A stretch of DNA of 64,000 bases from CAXTKD01 sp964244885 (GCA_964244885.1 CAXTKD010000008.1:1-64000), one strand, 5' to 3'. Positions 15,940 to 25,215 are shown, numbered from the stretch's first letter. Notes: generated by a model from the letters alone, not told the origin. Program-made: numbers and translations.

Positions 15940-17055
15940 ATGGACGATGCGCGCTTCGGGCTGAACCGGCGGGTGCGGCTCGATGGGCCGCTGGCCCTCG
16001 ATTCTGGCGCGTCACTGACGCCGGTCGATATCGCCTACGAAACCTACGGCACGCTGAACGCCGATGGCTCGAACGCCATTCTGATTTGCCACGCGCTCAC
16101 CGGCGACCAGCATGTCGCGAGCATCCATCCGCTGACCGGCAAGCCCGGCTGGTGGGAGCGGATGGTCGGTACGGATAAGCCGATCGATCCGGCGCGGCAT
16201 TTCATCGTCTGCGCCAATGTGCTGGGTTCATGCCTCGGCAGCAGCGGGCCGGCGTCGATCGACCCGGCGACCGGCGAGCCCTGGGGCATGCGCTTTCCGG
16301 TCATCACCATCCGCGACATGGTTCGCGCACAGGCGATGCTGCTCGACCACCTGGGTGTCGGCACATTGCTGGCGGTAGTCGGCGGCTCGATGGGCGGGAT
16401 GCAGGCGCTGGAATGGGCGGCGACCTACCCCGCGCGGGTCCGAGCGGCGGTGCTGATCGCCACGGCGGCGCGGCATTCGGCGCAGAACATCGCCTTCCAC
16501 GAGGTCGGGCGGCAGGCGATCATGGCCGACCCCAAGTGGCGGGGCGGCGCCTATTACGACGCCGACGCGCCGGCCGACGGCCTGGCGGTGGCTCGGATGG
16601 CGGCGCACATCACCTATCTGTCGGAGGAGGGGCTGACCGAGAAGTTCGGCCGGCGGCTGCAGGCGCGCGACGCGGTGACCTTCGGCTTCGACGCCGACTT
16701 CCAGGTCGAGAGCTACCTGCGCCACCAGGGCATCAGCTTCGTCGAGCGCTTCGACGCCAATTCCTATCTCTATATCACCCGCGCGATGGACTATTTCGAC
16801 CTGGCCGCCGAGCATGGCGGACGGCTCGCCGATGCGTTCCGCGAAACGCGCACCCGCTTCTGCGTGATCTCCTTCACCAGCGACTGGCTCTACCCGACGG
16901 TCGAGGCGCGGCACGTGGTGACCGCGCTCAACGCAGCGGGCGCGCACGTCAGCTTCGTCGAGCTCGACTCGCCGTTCGGGCACGACGCCTTCCTGCTCGA
17001 CGTGCCGGCGATGAACCGCATCGTCGACGGCTTCCTGCGCTCGGTGGCGGCGTGA
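15940..17055 (+). CDS. metX: Homoserine O-acetyltransferase (MetX)
   Basis: A 371-residue alpha/beta-hydrolase-fold acyltransferase that activates homoserine for methionine synthesis. The start at ATG 15940 gives the normal N-terminus (PVDIAYETYGTLNADGSNAILICHALTGDQH). The catalytic triad is Ser150 in GGSMGGMQALEWA, Asp315 in SDWLYP and His348 in GHDAF. The oxyanion region LGSCLGSSGP is also present. The acyl donor (acetyl or succinyl) is not certain from sequence. It begins a coupled operon: its TGA overlaps the GTG of a GNAT gene, which itself overlaps metW. Confidence 0.94.
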   Translation: MDDARFGLNRRVRLDGPLALDSGASLTPVDIAYETYGTLNADGSNAILICHALTGDQHVASIHPLTGKPGWWERMVGTDKPIDPARHFIVCANVLGSCLGSSGPASIDPATGEPWGMRFPVITIRDMVRAQAMLLDHLGVGTLLAVVGGSMGGMQALEWAATYPARVRAAVLIATAARHSAQNIAFHEVGRQAIMADPKWRGGAYYDADAPADGLAVARMAAHITYLSEEGLTEKFGRRLQARDAVTFGFDADFQVESYLRHQGISFVERFDANSYLYITRAMDYFDLAAEHGGRLADAFRETRTRFCVISFTSDWLYPTVEARHVVTALNAAGAHVSFVELDSPFGHDAFLLDVPAMNRIVDGFLRSVAA

Positions 17056-17483
17056 GCTTCCGGCTTTCCGACGACAAGGCCGAGCTCCAGCTCGACGTCA
17101 TCCACGGCGTGCTGACCGAGACCTACTGGTCGCCGGGCATTTCCCGCGCGCTTGTGCAGCGCGCGATCGACGGCAGTTGGTGCATCGGAGCCTACGACGA
17201 AGGCGGCGCACAGGTGGGCTTTGCCCGATTGATTACGGATCGCGCCAGCTTCGCCTGGCTCGCGGATGTTTTCGTCGTGGAGGCAGCTCGCGGGCAGGGT
17301 GTCTCCAAGGCAATGGTGGCTTTCTTCGTCGATCACCCCGAACTTAAAACCCTTCGGCGGTGGATGCTCGGCACGTGGGACGCGCACGGGCTCTACCGCC
17401 AGTTCGGCTTCGAGGTGCCAAAGGGGCAGGAGGCCGAGCGGCTGATGCAGAAGCGCGACCAAAAGGCGTACCTGGGCGCATGA
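17052..17483 (+). CDS. GNAT-family N-acetyltransferase inserted between metX and metW
   Basis: A 143-residue protein starting at GTG 17052 inside the metX stop (GTGA) and ending over the metW start (ATGA). The GNAT fold is recognised by FAWLADVFVVEAARGQGVSKAMVAFFVDH, which includes the Q/R-x-x-G-x-G/A acetyl-CoA loop, and by GLYRQFGFEVP near the end. The substrate is unknown. Tight two-sided coupling to metX and metW implies co-expression with methionine synthesis. It could modify an intermediate or simply be carried along. Its GC content and codon use look like those of its neighbours. Confidence 0.85.
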   Translation: MSFRLSDDKAELQLDVIHGVLTETYWSPGISRALVQRAIDGSWCIGAYDEGGAQVGFARLITDRASFAWLADVFVVEAARGQGVSKAMVAFFVDHPELKTLRRWMLGTWDAHGLYRQFGFEVPKGQEAERLMQKRDQKAYLGA

Positions 17484-18067
17484 CGCTCCGCCCCGACCTC
17501 GCGCTGATCGCCGAGCTGGTGCCGCCGGGCAGCCGCGTCCTCGACGTCGGCTGCGGCGACGGCGCGCTGATGGCGGCGCTGATCGCGCGCGGCGTCGATG
17601 CGCGCGGGGTCGAGCTGTCCAGCGAGGGCGTGGCGAACGCGGTGTCGCGGGGGCTTTCGGTGGTGCAGGGTGATGCCGACACCGATCTCGACGCCTATCC
17701 CGACGCGTCCTTCGACTATGCGGTGCTGAGCCAGACGTTGCAGGCGACGCGGGCGCCGGCCGACGTGCTCGATTCGCTGCTGCGGATCGGGCGCCGGGCG
17801 ATCGTCTCGTTCCCGAACTTCGGCCATTGGCGGGTGCGGCTGTCGCTGCTGTGGGGCGGGCGGATGCCGACGACGCGCACCTTGCCGACACTGTGGCACG
17901 AGACGCCCAACATCCACCTGTGCAGCATCGACGACTTCCGCGCACTGGTCGCCGCCAAGGGGCTGGTGGTCGAGCGCGCGTGGTATCTGCGCGGTGGCAA
18001 ATCGACCGGAGACGCAGCCGCCAACCTGCTCGCCGAGCAGGGCGTGTTCATGCTGCGGCGCCCCTAG
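17480..18067 (+). CDS. metW: Methionine biosynthesis protein MetW
   Basis: A 195-residue class I methyltransferase-fold protein. Motif I is VLDVGCGDGALMAALIARG, followed by VELSSEGVANAVSRGLSVVQGDADTDL, and the MetW-typical segments SQTLQATRAPADVLDSLLRIG and SFPNFGHWRVRLSLLWGGRMP. MetW accompanies MetX in many proteobacteria and is thought to be required for, or to regulate, MetX-dependent homoserine acetylation. Here it overlaps the preceding GNAT gene by four bases and ends the operon. Confidence 0.93.
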   Translation: MTLRPDLALIAELVPPGSRVLDVGCGDGALMAALIARGVDARGVELSSEGVANAVSRGLSVVQGDADTDLDAYPDASFDYAVLSQTLQATRAPADVLDSLLRIGRRAIVSFPNFGHWRVRLSLLWGGRMPTTRTLPTLWHETPNIHLCSIDDFRALVAAKGLVVERAWYLRGGKSTGDAAANLLAEQGVFMLRRP

Positions 18068-18140
18068 GTTCTGTTGACATTCAATTGAGCCATTGAGTGC
18101 GGCGGCGAGGAGCAGAACTTGGCCGCCAAGATCGACGATC
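18068..18140. other. Possible IS5-type insertion-sequence end remnant
   Basis: Right after metW, GGTTCTGTTGACATTCAATTGA resembles the terminal sequence of IS5-family elements. On the minus strand a short frame reads ALAAAL and then QWLN-stop, like a transposase C-terminus with a frameshift. No transposase body remains. The assignment is from pattern memory only; the rest of 18140-18290 shows nothing I can name. Confidence 0.25.
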
Positions 18141-18291
18141 TCGACATCGGGGACTTCGCTTATATTCAACGGGTCGCCTTGCATGCCGAATTCCTTGGGC
18201 GACTATCTCGGGCCGACAGCTCTCGTTTGCCAACGCCTCGGGCTGAGATCGACTGTTCACAAATGATTGCTCCCAGCGCAGGATGGGCGCC

Positions 18292-19830
18292 ATGCAGTCG
18301 AAACTCTGGAGCTGCGCTACCGCTATTCTTGCCGCCGCGATCCCGGCGTCTCCGGCCGCCGGCTCGCCCCTTCGAGTCGAGACGAGTTCCGCGACGCAGC
18401 TTCTAACCGCGCTCGAACGAGGCGAGACGACCTCTCGCGCCCTGGTTTCCGCCTACCTCTCCCGGATCGCACGGATCGACCGATCCGGGCCTCGGCTCAA
18501 CAGTGTGCTCGCGGTCAACCCGAATGCCGTGGGCGATGCGCGCCGCCTTGATGACGAGCGCCGCGCCAGTCGCCCGCGCGGGCCGCTCCACGGGCTGCCG
18601 ATTCTCGTGAAGGACAATATCGAAACCCTCGACGCGTTGCCGACCACGGCCGGATCGCTGGCGCTCGCAGGGAATTTCGCGGGCCGCGATGCGCCCGTGG
18701 TCGCCCGGCTCCGCGCGGCCGGCGCGGTCATCCTCGGCAAGGCCAACCTCTCGGAATGGGCGAACATCCGCTCGACGCGCTCGATCAGCGGCTGGAGCGC
18801 GGTCGGCGGCTTTACGCGCAACGCCTACGCCCCCAACCGCAGCCCCTGCGGATCGAGCGCCGGGAGCGCCGTCGCGGTCGCGGCGGGCCTCGCGGCGGCG
18901 GCGATCGGAACCGAGACCGACGGCTCGATCACCTGCCCGGCGTCGATCAACGGCGTCGTCGGCATGAAGCCCACCGTCGGCCTGCTTCCGGGTGGCGGAA
19001 TCGTGCCGATCTCGCACAGCCAGGACTCGGCGGGGCCGATCACCGCCACGGTGCGGGATGCGGCCTTGCTGCTGACCGTCATGGCCAGCGGCTCTCCCAA
19101 AGCCGCCGACTATGCCGCCGGCCTCGATCCCGCCGCGCTACGCGGCAAGCGGATCGGCGTCATGCGCTTCGCCGCCAAGTTCAATCCCGAGGTCGAGGCG
19201 TTGTTCGACGCCGCGCTCGCGCGCATGACGGCGGCCGGCGCGACGCTCGTCGAGATCGATGCCTTCGACCGCACCGGCATCGGCACCGCCGAGCACGTCG
19301 TTCTGATGACCGAGTTCAGGGCCGACCTGAACGCCTATCTCGCCACGACTCCGCCGCAGGTGAAGGCGCGCACTCTCGCCGATCTGATCGCATTCAACCG
19401 CGCGCATGCCGACCGCGAACTCGCGTGGTTCGGGCAGGAGACATTCGAGGAAGCCGAGACGACCACGGGCCTCGCCGATCCGGCCTATCGCGCGGCGCGC
19501 GAACGGGCCCACCGGCTGGCCGGCCCGGAGGGCATCGACCGCATGCTCGCGCACGACCGGCTCGACCTTCTGGTCGCGCCGACCACGGGACCGGCCTGGA
19601 CGATCGACCGCGTCGCGGGCGACCATTTCACCGGCGGTGGCGCGGGGTCGATCGCAGCGGTCGCCGGCTATCCGCATCTGACCGTCCCGATGGGGCAGGT
19701 GAGGGGCCTTCCGATCGGATTGTCGTTCATCGGGCCGGCATGGTCGGAAGCGCGGCTGCTCGCTGCAGGCAACGCCTTTGAAGGATTGGCGCCACGCCTG
19801 CCTCGCCCTCTCGGTCGCCCGATCGATTGA
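18292..19830 (+). CDS. Exported amidase (amidase signature family)
   Basis: A 512-residue protein from ATG 18292 (AGGA nine bases upstream); a less well placed ATG lies at 18283. The N-terminal MQSKLWSCATAILAAAIPASPAAG is a Sec signal peptide. The amidase-signature catalytic triad is present: Lys in ILVKDNIET, cis-Ser in CGSSAGSAVAVAAG and the nucleophile Ser in TDGSITCPAS. These enzymes hydrolyse amides to acid plus amine or ammonia. Export to the periplasm, and the exported amine oxidase next door, suggest that it releases an amine from an N-acyl compound taken up or met outside the cytoplasm. The substrate is unknown. Confidence 0.88.
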   Translation: MQSKLWSCATAILAAAIPASPAAGSPLRVETSSATQLLTALERGETTSRALVSAYLSRIARIDRSGPRLNSVLAVNPNAVGDARRLDDERRASRPRGPLHGLPILVKDNIETLDALPTTAGSLALAGNFAGRDAPVVARLRAAGAVILGKANLSEWANIRSTRSISGWSAVGGFTRNAYAPNRSPCGSSAGSAVAVAAGLAAAAIGTETDGSITCPASINGVVGMKPTVGLLPGGGIVPISHSQDSAGPITATVRDAALLLTVMASGSPKAADYAAGLDPAALRGKRIGVMRFAAKFNPEVEALFDAALARMTAAGATLVEIDAFDRTGIGTAEHVVLMTEFRADLNAYLATTPPQVKARTLADLIAFNRAHADRELAWFGQETFEEAETTTGLADPAYRAARERAHRLAGPEGIDRMLAHDRLDLLVAPTTGPAWTIDRVAGDHFTGGGAGSIAAVAGYPHLTVPMGQVRGLPIGLSFIGPAWSEARLLAAGNAFEGLAPRLPRPLGRPID

Positions 19831-19839
19831 GGCGCCATT

Positions 19840-19874
19840 TTGGCAATACGCCAATAAATTTGTGCACCGCACAA
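19840..19874. promoter_or_regulatory. Two tandem perfect dyads upstream of the amine oxidase
   Basis: TTGGC-AATAC-GCCAA (19840-19854) and TTGTGC-ACC-GCACAA (19860-19874) are both perfect 15-bp inverted repeats. Their centres are exactly 20 bp apart, which places them on the same face of the helix. They lie in the 222-bp gap between amidase and amine oxidase genes. They look like an operator pair for a dimeric repressor or activator, and no regulator gene is adjacent. Confidence 0.45.
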
Positions 19875-20052
19875 GATTGGGGTTGCGTCCTGGCACGATG
19901 ACATATTCATTACATGGTGAGACCGCGCGAGTCTGACGGCGCGCCGAGGGGGAGGACCTTGGCGTATCGGACGGCCCGCAAAGGCGGCGACGCGAGGGGT
20001 TGATGTCATCGACGGCGCGAAACGCGCGGGCGTTTCGGTGCGGGGGACATCG

Positions 20053-21654
20053 ATGATCAGCAGGCGCGCTCTTCTCAGTCGCATTGCAATGGTCGGCGGC
20101 GCGGGCGCGCTGTTCGGCGCGATGCAGTCGATCGGCCTTGCGAGCACCGCCTATGCGCAGGGAATGCCGCCAATTCCGGCGGGTGTCGGCCGCGGCACGC
20201 ATGTCGTGGTGCTGGGCGCCGGGATCGCGGGCCTTACCAGCGCCTACGAGCTGGAGCAGGCGGGCTTCACCGTCACTTTGCTGGAAGCGCGGCACCGCGT
20301 CGGCGGCCGCGCCTGGACGATCCGCGATGGCGACAAGATCGAGATGGTCGGCGAGGCGACGCAGACCGCGAAATTCTCCGAAGGCGTCTATTTCAACGCC
20401 GGGCCCGCGCGCATCCCGAGCTTCCACCAGGGCCTGATCGGCTATGCCGACAAGTTCGGCGTGCCGCTGGAGGTCGAGGTCAATTCCAGCCGCTCGGCCT
20501 ACGTCATGGGCGCCGACGGCCGCAAGATCCGCATGCGCACCGCGATCAACGACACGCGCGGCCATATCGCCGAGCTTCTGGCCAAGGCGCTCAACCAGGG
20601 CGCGCTCGACCAGAGCATCACCGCCGCCGACAAGGCGCGGCTTATGCCGTTCCTCAAGGCCTATGGCGACCTCGACGACAAGCTCGCGTTCGAAGGGACC
20701 GAGCGCTCGGGCTTCGGCCACGGCCCGGGCGCCGGCGTCACCTTCTCCTCGCCCGGCTCGGCGCTGCCGCTGGAACAGCTTCTCGCCAACGAGCAACTGC
20801 CGATGACGCTGTTCGAGGACAATCTCTACATGCAGGCGACGATGTTCCAGCCGGTTGGCGGCATGGACCGCATCCACGCCGGCTTCGACCGCAACCTGCG
20901 CCGCCCGGCGCTACGCGGCGCCGAGGTCGTTCGCATCCGCCACACGGCGAAGGGCGTCGAGGTCGTCTACCGCGACAGGAGCACCGACTTTACCCAGACG
21001 ATCAACGCCGACTATCTCGTTTGCACGATTCCCTTTCCGGTGCTGTCGAAGATCGACGCCGACTTCTCGAAGCCGGTCGCCCAGGCGATCGCCGGCGTCG
21101 TCTACGACCATTCCAACAAGGTGGCGTTCGAGGCCCCGCGCTTCTGGGAGAAGGAGCAGATCTACGGCGGCATCTCGTTCGTCGGCGGGCCGACGTCGCT
21201 CGTCTGGTATCCGTCGGCCGGCCTCCACACCGCGCGCGGCATGCTGCTCGCCTGCTATTGCTCGGGCGAAACCGCCGCCGAGTTCGAGAAGCGGCCGATC
21301 GCCGAGCAGATCGCCTTCTCGCGCGGCGTCGTTGAAAAGCTCCATCCGGGGCATGGCGGCGACCTGGTCAACGGCATCGCCGTCAACTGGCACAAAGTGC
21401 CCTACAGCCTGGGGCCATGGCCCAACTGGAACGCCGGCAGCGTCGACAGCCGGCAGGAAGACCATATCGACACGCCAGGATTCCGTAAGCTTCAGGAACC
21501 AGACGGACGCATCTACTTCGCCAGCGCCGCGCTCAGCCAGACGCCCGGCTGGCAGGAGGGCGGCATCCAGTCCGCCCAATGGGTGGTCACAGCGCTCGCC
21601 AAGCGCGTCGCGGCTCAGCCGGCGACCCAAACGCGCCGCAAGGTGGCGGCGTGA
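20053..21654 (+). CDS. Exported flavin monoamine/amino-acid oxidase
   Basis: A 533-residue FAD oxidase starting at ATG 20053 (GGGGGA upstream). The N-terminal SRRALLSRIAMVGGAGALFGAM has a Tat-like twin-arginine signal, consistent with export of a folded flavoprotein. The FAD-binding dinucleotide motif is VVVLGAGIAGLTSAYELEQAG, followed by LLEARHRVGGRAW. The C-terminal FAD motif region is RIYFASAALSQTPGWQEGGI. It belongs to the MAO / L-amino-acid oxidase / tryptophan monooxygenase group, which oxidises amines to imines with O2. It sits between an exported amidase and a TonB receptor, with an exported RidA downstream, so I place it in a periplasmic amine-degradation pathway. The exact amine is unknown. 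Confidence 0.88.
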   Translation: MISRRALLSRIAMVGGAGALFGAMQSIGLASTAYAQGMPPIPAGVGRGTHVVVLGAGIAGLTSAYELEQAGFTVTLLEARHRVGGRAWTIRDGDKIEMVGEATQTAKFSEGVYFNAGPARIPSFHQGLIGYADKFGVPLEVEVNSSRSAYVMGADGRKIRMRTAINDTRGHIAELLAKALNQGALDQSITAADKARLMPFLKAYGDLDDKLAFEGTERSGFGHGPGAGVTFSSPGSALPLEQLLANEQLPMTLFEDNLYMQATMFQPVGGMDRIHAGFDRNLRRPALRGAEVVRIRHTAKGVEVVYRDRSTDFTQTINADYLVCTIPFPVLSKIDADFSKPVAQAIAGVVYDHSNKVAFEAPRFWEKEQIYGGISFVGGPTSLVWYPSAGLHTARGMLLACYCSGETAAEFEKRPIAEQIAFSRGVVEKLHPGHGGDLVNGIAVNWHKVPYSLGPWPNWNAGSVDSRQEDHIDTPGFRKLQEPDGRIYFASAALSQTPGWQEGGIQSAQWVVTALAKRVAAQPATQTRRKVAA

Positions 21655-21902
21655 CACGGCGACACATCAAGAAATTATTGAAGCATCTGTTGCAGAATAG
21701 GAACAGATATGAGAAGGTCTAGTGAAATCTGATAAAGTTGCTTGTCGGCATGAATAAATCAGCGATACTTCGAATCGATGATTTGTTGAATCCTTGGTCG
21801 TATTTCGACTGAGATTGGTACGAGTTATGCTTTCCAACTGCGCGACACAGATCGCAAGCTCTTGGGTTGGGTCCTCATCCTGTTTTTATGGAGGGGTGAC
21901 CA
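21655..21902. promoter_or_regulatory. AT-rich promoter region of TonB receptor 1
   Basis: This 248-bp gap is markedly more AT-rich than its surroundings and carries no gene. GGAGGGG lies seven bases before the receptor ATG. No clear dyad was found. It probably holds the promoter of the receptor-RidA unit. Confidence 0.45.
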
Positions 21903-24587
21903 ATGACAAAAACGACCAGCATTTCCCGTGGCGCTTTGGTGGTTGCGATGCTGAGCGCCGGTCTCGGAGCCGGGGCTGCGCGCGCCCAGATGGTCCTCGC
22001 GGCGGCGACCGTGGCCGAGGAAAGCGTGGCGGCCGGAAGCGAGATCATCGTGACCGGCACACGCCGCACCGACCGAACCGTCGCGGAATCGCCGACCCCG
22101 ATCGATGTCTATTCCGGCGAGGAGCTCATCAAGCAGGGCACCGCCGACATGAACCAGATTCTGCAGAATCTGGTCCCCTCCTTCTCCGTCGCGCGCTACG
22201 CGATCGGCGACGGATCGAGCTTCGTGCGGCCGCCGAATCTGCGCGGCCTTCCGCCGGACGAGACGCTGGTGCTGTTGAACGGCAAGCGCCTGCACCGTTC
22301 GGCGCTCGTCCAGATCGGCGCCAACGCGCTCAGCGCCGGCGCGCATTCCGCCGACCTCGCGCAGATTCCGGCGATCGCGATCAAGAGCGTCGAAGTGCTG
22401 CGCGACGGCGCATCGGCGCAATATGGCTCGGACGCCATCGCCGGCGTCATCGCGATGACGCTCCGCACCGACGACGAGGGCATCAGCGGCTACGCCCGCT
22501 ACGGTCAATATTACAAGGGTGACGGCGAGGATTATCAGGCCGCTCTCAACGCCGGCTTCAAACTGGGCGAAACCGGCTTCATCAACGTCAGCGGCGAATA
22601 TGTGAACTCCGGCAAGACCAGCCGCGGCGTCACGCGCCCCGGCGCGCTTCAGCTCTCGATCGAGCAGCCTACGATCGGCGTTCCCAAGCTCGCTCAACGC
22701 TACGGCAACCCGGCGCTGGAGTCCGAGCGGTTCTTCTTCAACGGCGGCTTCGATCTGGGTGACGGCGCCAGCGTCTACTTCTTCGGAAACTACGGCCACA
22801 GCTTCCAGGAAGAGAGCTTCAACTACCGCCAGTCGGTCAACGCCACGGGCTTCGGCAAGAACGGCATTTTCAACGACATCTTCACCGACTTCAACAACCT
22901 GCTTCCCGGGATCCAGACCGGCGCGGCCGGCGGCAACGTCTATGCGCCAAACAACTATCAGGTCACCGGCCCGACAGCGCGCAACTACACGCAGGTCTCG
23001 AACTGCAGCGACCCCCTGGTGCAGAACTTCAGCTGCGTTTATCCCGGCGGCTTCACGCCGATCTTCTTCGGCAAGATCGACGATATCTCGGGGACGGCCG
23101 GCTATAAGGGCACGCTCAAATTCGGTCTGACATACGACCTCAGCGCCAGCTTCGGGCAGAACACGCTCAAGTACACGCTGACGAACTCCATGAACCCGTC
23201 GCTTGGCGTCACCTCGCCGAACGAATTCTATCTCGGCAAGCTCAAGCAAAGCGAGACGCTGTTCAACGCCGACTTCGCCTATCCGTTCGAGGCGGGGCTC
23301 GCGAGCCCGGTCACGTTCGCGTTCGGCGCGCAATATTTCCGCGAATCCTATGAACTCGGTCTCGGCGATCAGGCGTCCTATGCGGTCGGCCCCTACACCG
23401 GCAATCTGGTGTTCCACCAGGACGGCACGCCGGTGCTGAACGCGGACGGCAGCCAACTCTCCACGGGCCAGCCGGTCGGCGCGAACGGCTTCCCCGGCTA
23501 CGGCCCCAATATCGCGGGCGAAAGCAACCGGAACAGCAAGGGCGCCTATGTCGATATCGAGACCGACGTCACCGACGCCTTCTCGATCGGCGTCGCCGGG
23601 CGTTTCGAACGTCTGAGCGATTTCGGCAACACCACCACCGGCAAGATCTCGGCCCGCTACGCCATCGCCGATTTCGTGGCCATTCGCGGCACGGCCGGCA
23701 CCGGCTTCCGTGCGCCGACCCCCGGCCAGGTGAACACCAGCAGCATCGCGACGGTGTTCAACCCGGGCAATCCCAACGCGATCGAATCGGCAACGCTGCC
23801 GGTTTCCAGCCCGGTCGCGGCCTATCTCGGCGCGAAGCCGCTCACCCCCGAGAAATCGACCAACTTCAGCGGCGGACTCGTCATAACGCCGATCGCCGGC
23901 GCGACGCTGACCGCCGACTATTACCACATCAAGGTGAGGGACCGTATCGGCACCTCCGGCGTGTTCGACAACTTCACCGCGGCCGACCGCGCGCAGTTCA
24001 AGGCGTTGGGGCTCGCGAACTTCGCGACCGTCAATGAGATCGCCTTCCTGACCAACGCATTCGACACGCGGACGCAGGGTTTCGATATCGTCGGCACCTA
24101 TCGGATGCCCAGCGATCTTGGGATGTTCAACTCGACGCTCGCGCTGAACTACAACACCACCAAGGTCACGAAATTCGACCCGACGGTGATCAGCCAGACG
24201 CGCATCAGCCAGATCGAGACGACGCTTCCCAAATATCGCGTCGTCGGCACGGAAAACTGGACGAGCGGCCCACTCTCGGTCCTCGCCCGGGTCAACTGGT
24301 ACAGCAAGTACACGGTATCGGACGACGGCCCCGTGCAGCAGACGTTCGGGAGCGAGTTCGTCCTCGATCTCGAGGTGAGCTACGAGATCAACGAGATGTT
24401 CACAGTCGCCGCGGGTGCCCAGAACATCCTGAATAACTATCCCGACAAGTTCTCCGATGCCAAAGGCACGCTTGGCCCGGTCTACGCGTCGACCGGCGGC
24501 CGCTTCACCGGAGATGTCTACCCCGACACCTCGCCGTTCGGATTCAATGGCGGCTTCTGGTATGTGAAGGCAGGCTTCAAGTTCTGA
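21903..24587 (+). CDS. TonB-dependent outer-membrane receptor 1
   Basis: An 894-residue receptor. It has a signal peptide (VVAMLSAGLGAGAARAQ) and a TonB box-like SEIIVTGTRRTDRTV. The plug domain contains VPSFSVARYAIGDG, LLNGKRLHRSALV and IKSVEVLRDGASAQYGSDAIAGVI. A 22-strand barrel ends in GFWYVKAGFKF with the terminal Phe needed for BAM recognition. It imports a ligand across the outer membrane with TonB energy. Its position between the exported amine oxidase and the exported RidA suggests uptake of the amide/amine substrate or its oxidised product. Ligand identity cannot be read from sequence. Confidence 0.93.
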   Translation: MTKTTSISRGALVVAMLSAGLGAGAARAQMVLAAATVAEESVAAGSEIIVTGTRRTDRTVAESPTPIDVYSGEELIKQGTADMNQILQNLVPSFSVARYAIGDGSSFVRPPNLRGLPPDETLVLLNGKRLHRSALVQIGANALSAGAHSADLAQIPAIAIKSVEVLRDGASAQYGSDAIAGVIAMTLRTDDEGISGYARYGQYYKGDGEDYQAALNAGFKLGETGFINVSGEYVNSGKTSRGVTRPGALQLSIEQPTIGVPKLAQRYGNPALESERFFFNGGFDLGDGASVYFFGNYGHSFQEESFNYRQSVNATGFGKNGIFNDIFTDFNNLLPGIQTGAAGGNVYAPNNYQVTGPTARNYTQVSNCSDPLVQNFSCVYPGGFTPIFFGKIDDISGTAGYKGTLKFGLTYDLSASFGQNTLKYTLTNSMNPSLGVTSPNEFYLGKLKQSETLFNADFAYPFEAGLASPVTFAFGAQYFRESYELGLGDQASYAVGPYTGNLVFHQDGTPVLNADGSQLSTGQPVGANGFPGYGPNIAGESNRNSKGAYVDIETDVTDAFSIGVAGRFERLSDFGNTTTGKISARYAIADFVAIRGTAGTGFRAPTPGQVNTSSIATVFNPGNPNAIESATLPVSSPVAAYLGAKPLTPEKSTNFSGGLVITPIAGATLTADYYHIKVRDRIGTSGVFDNFTAADRAQFKALGLANFATVNEIAFLTNAFDTRTQGFDIVGTYRMPSDLGMFNSTLALNYNTTKVTKFDPTVISQTRISQIETTLPKYRVVGTENWTSGPLSVLARVNWYSKYTVSDDGPVQQTFGSEFVLDLEVSYEINEMFTVAAGAQNILNNYPDKFSDAKGTLGPVYASTGGRFTGDVYPDTSPFGFNGGFWYVKAGFKF

Positions 24588-24682
24588 GCTTGACCTGACA
24601 GACGGCGGCGCGATCCCCGGCGGTCCGGACCTTCCGGGCCGCCGGGACCGTGCTATGCAAACGAACCGAGGAGGGAGATACG

Positions 24683-25186
24683 ATGAGAACCTTGTTGCTC
24701 GCAGCCGCCGGAGCGGCGCTGACGACCGCGGCCCCGGCGCTCGCCGGGGACATCACCCGCATCGCCAACACGCCGCCTGGGCTGATCCTGCAAGGCGTGG
24801 TGCTGCCCGCCGGGGCCGAGACCTTCATCCTCTCCGGCCAGCTCGCCTCGCCGATCGACCCGGCGAAGAAGCCGATGGACGTGAAGAGCATCGACGACCT
24901 CGGCGACACCAGGACGCAGGCGATCAGCACCTTCACCAAGATCAAGGCCATCCTCGCCGCGAAGGGCTACAAGATGTCCGACATCGTGAAGCTCACGGTC
25001 TTCGTCGCGGGCGACCCGAAGCTCGGCGGCAAGATGGACTTCGCGGGCTTCAACGAAGGCTTCAAGATGTTCTTCGGCACGCCCGAAAACCCGAACACGG
25101 TCGCGCGCTCGACCGTCCAGGTCGCGGCCCTCGCCGGCCCCTATTTCCTCATCGAGGTGGAGGCGATCGCGGCGAAGGTCAAATAG
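24683..25186 (+). CDS. Exported RidA-family imine/enamine deaminase
   Basis: A 167-residue protein from ATG 24683, preceded by GAGGAGGGAGATACG. The N-terminus MRTLLLAAAGAALTTAAPALA is a signal peptide, unusual because most RidA proteins are cytosolic. The RidA domain includes TFILSGQLASP, TRTQAISTFTKIKAILAAKGY, VKLTVFVAG and TVARSTVQVAALAGPYFLIEVEAIA. The arginine of the ARS segment corresponds to catalytic Arg105 of E. coli RidA and is kept. RidA hydrolyses reactive imines to carbonyl plus ammonia, which is exactly the product class of the neighbouring exported amine oxidase. It lies 95 bp after the TonB receptor and is probably co-transcribed with it. Confidence 0.9.
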   Translation: MRTLLLAAAGAALTTAAPALAGDITRIANTPPGLILQGVVLPAGAETFILSGQLASPIDPAKKPMDVKSIDDLGDTRTQAISTFTKIKAILAAKGYKMSDIVKLTVFVAGDPKLGGKMDFAGFNEGFKMFFGTPENPNTVARSTVQVAALAGPYFLIEVEAIAAKVK

Positions 25187-25215
25187 CCGGCGCGTCTCGC
25201 GGTCTCGTCTCGCTG

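Noticed and set aside
18068..18290. Complete insertion sequence after metW
   Set aside because: Only an end-like motif is visible, with no transposase body or second inverted repeat. Listed with low confidence as a remnant.
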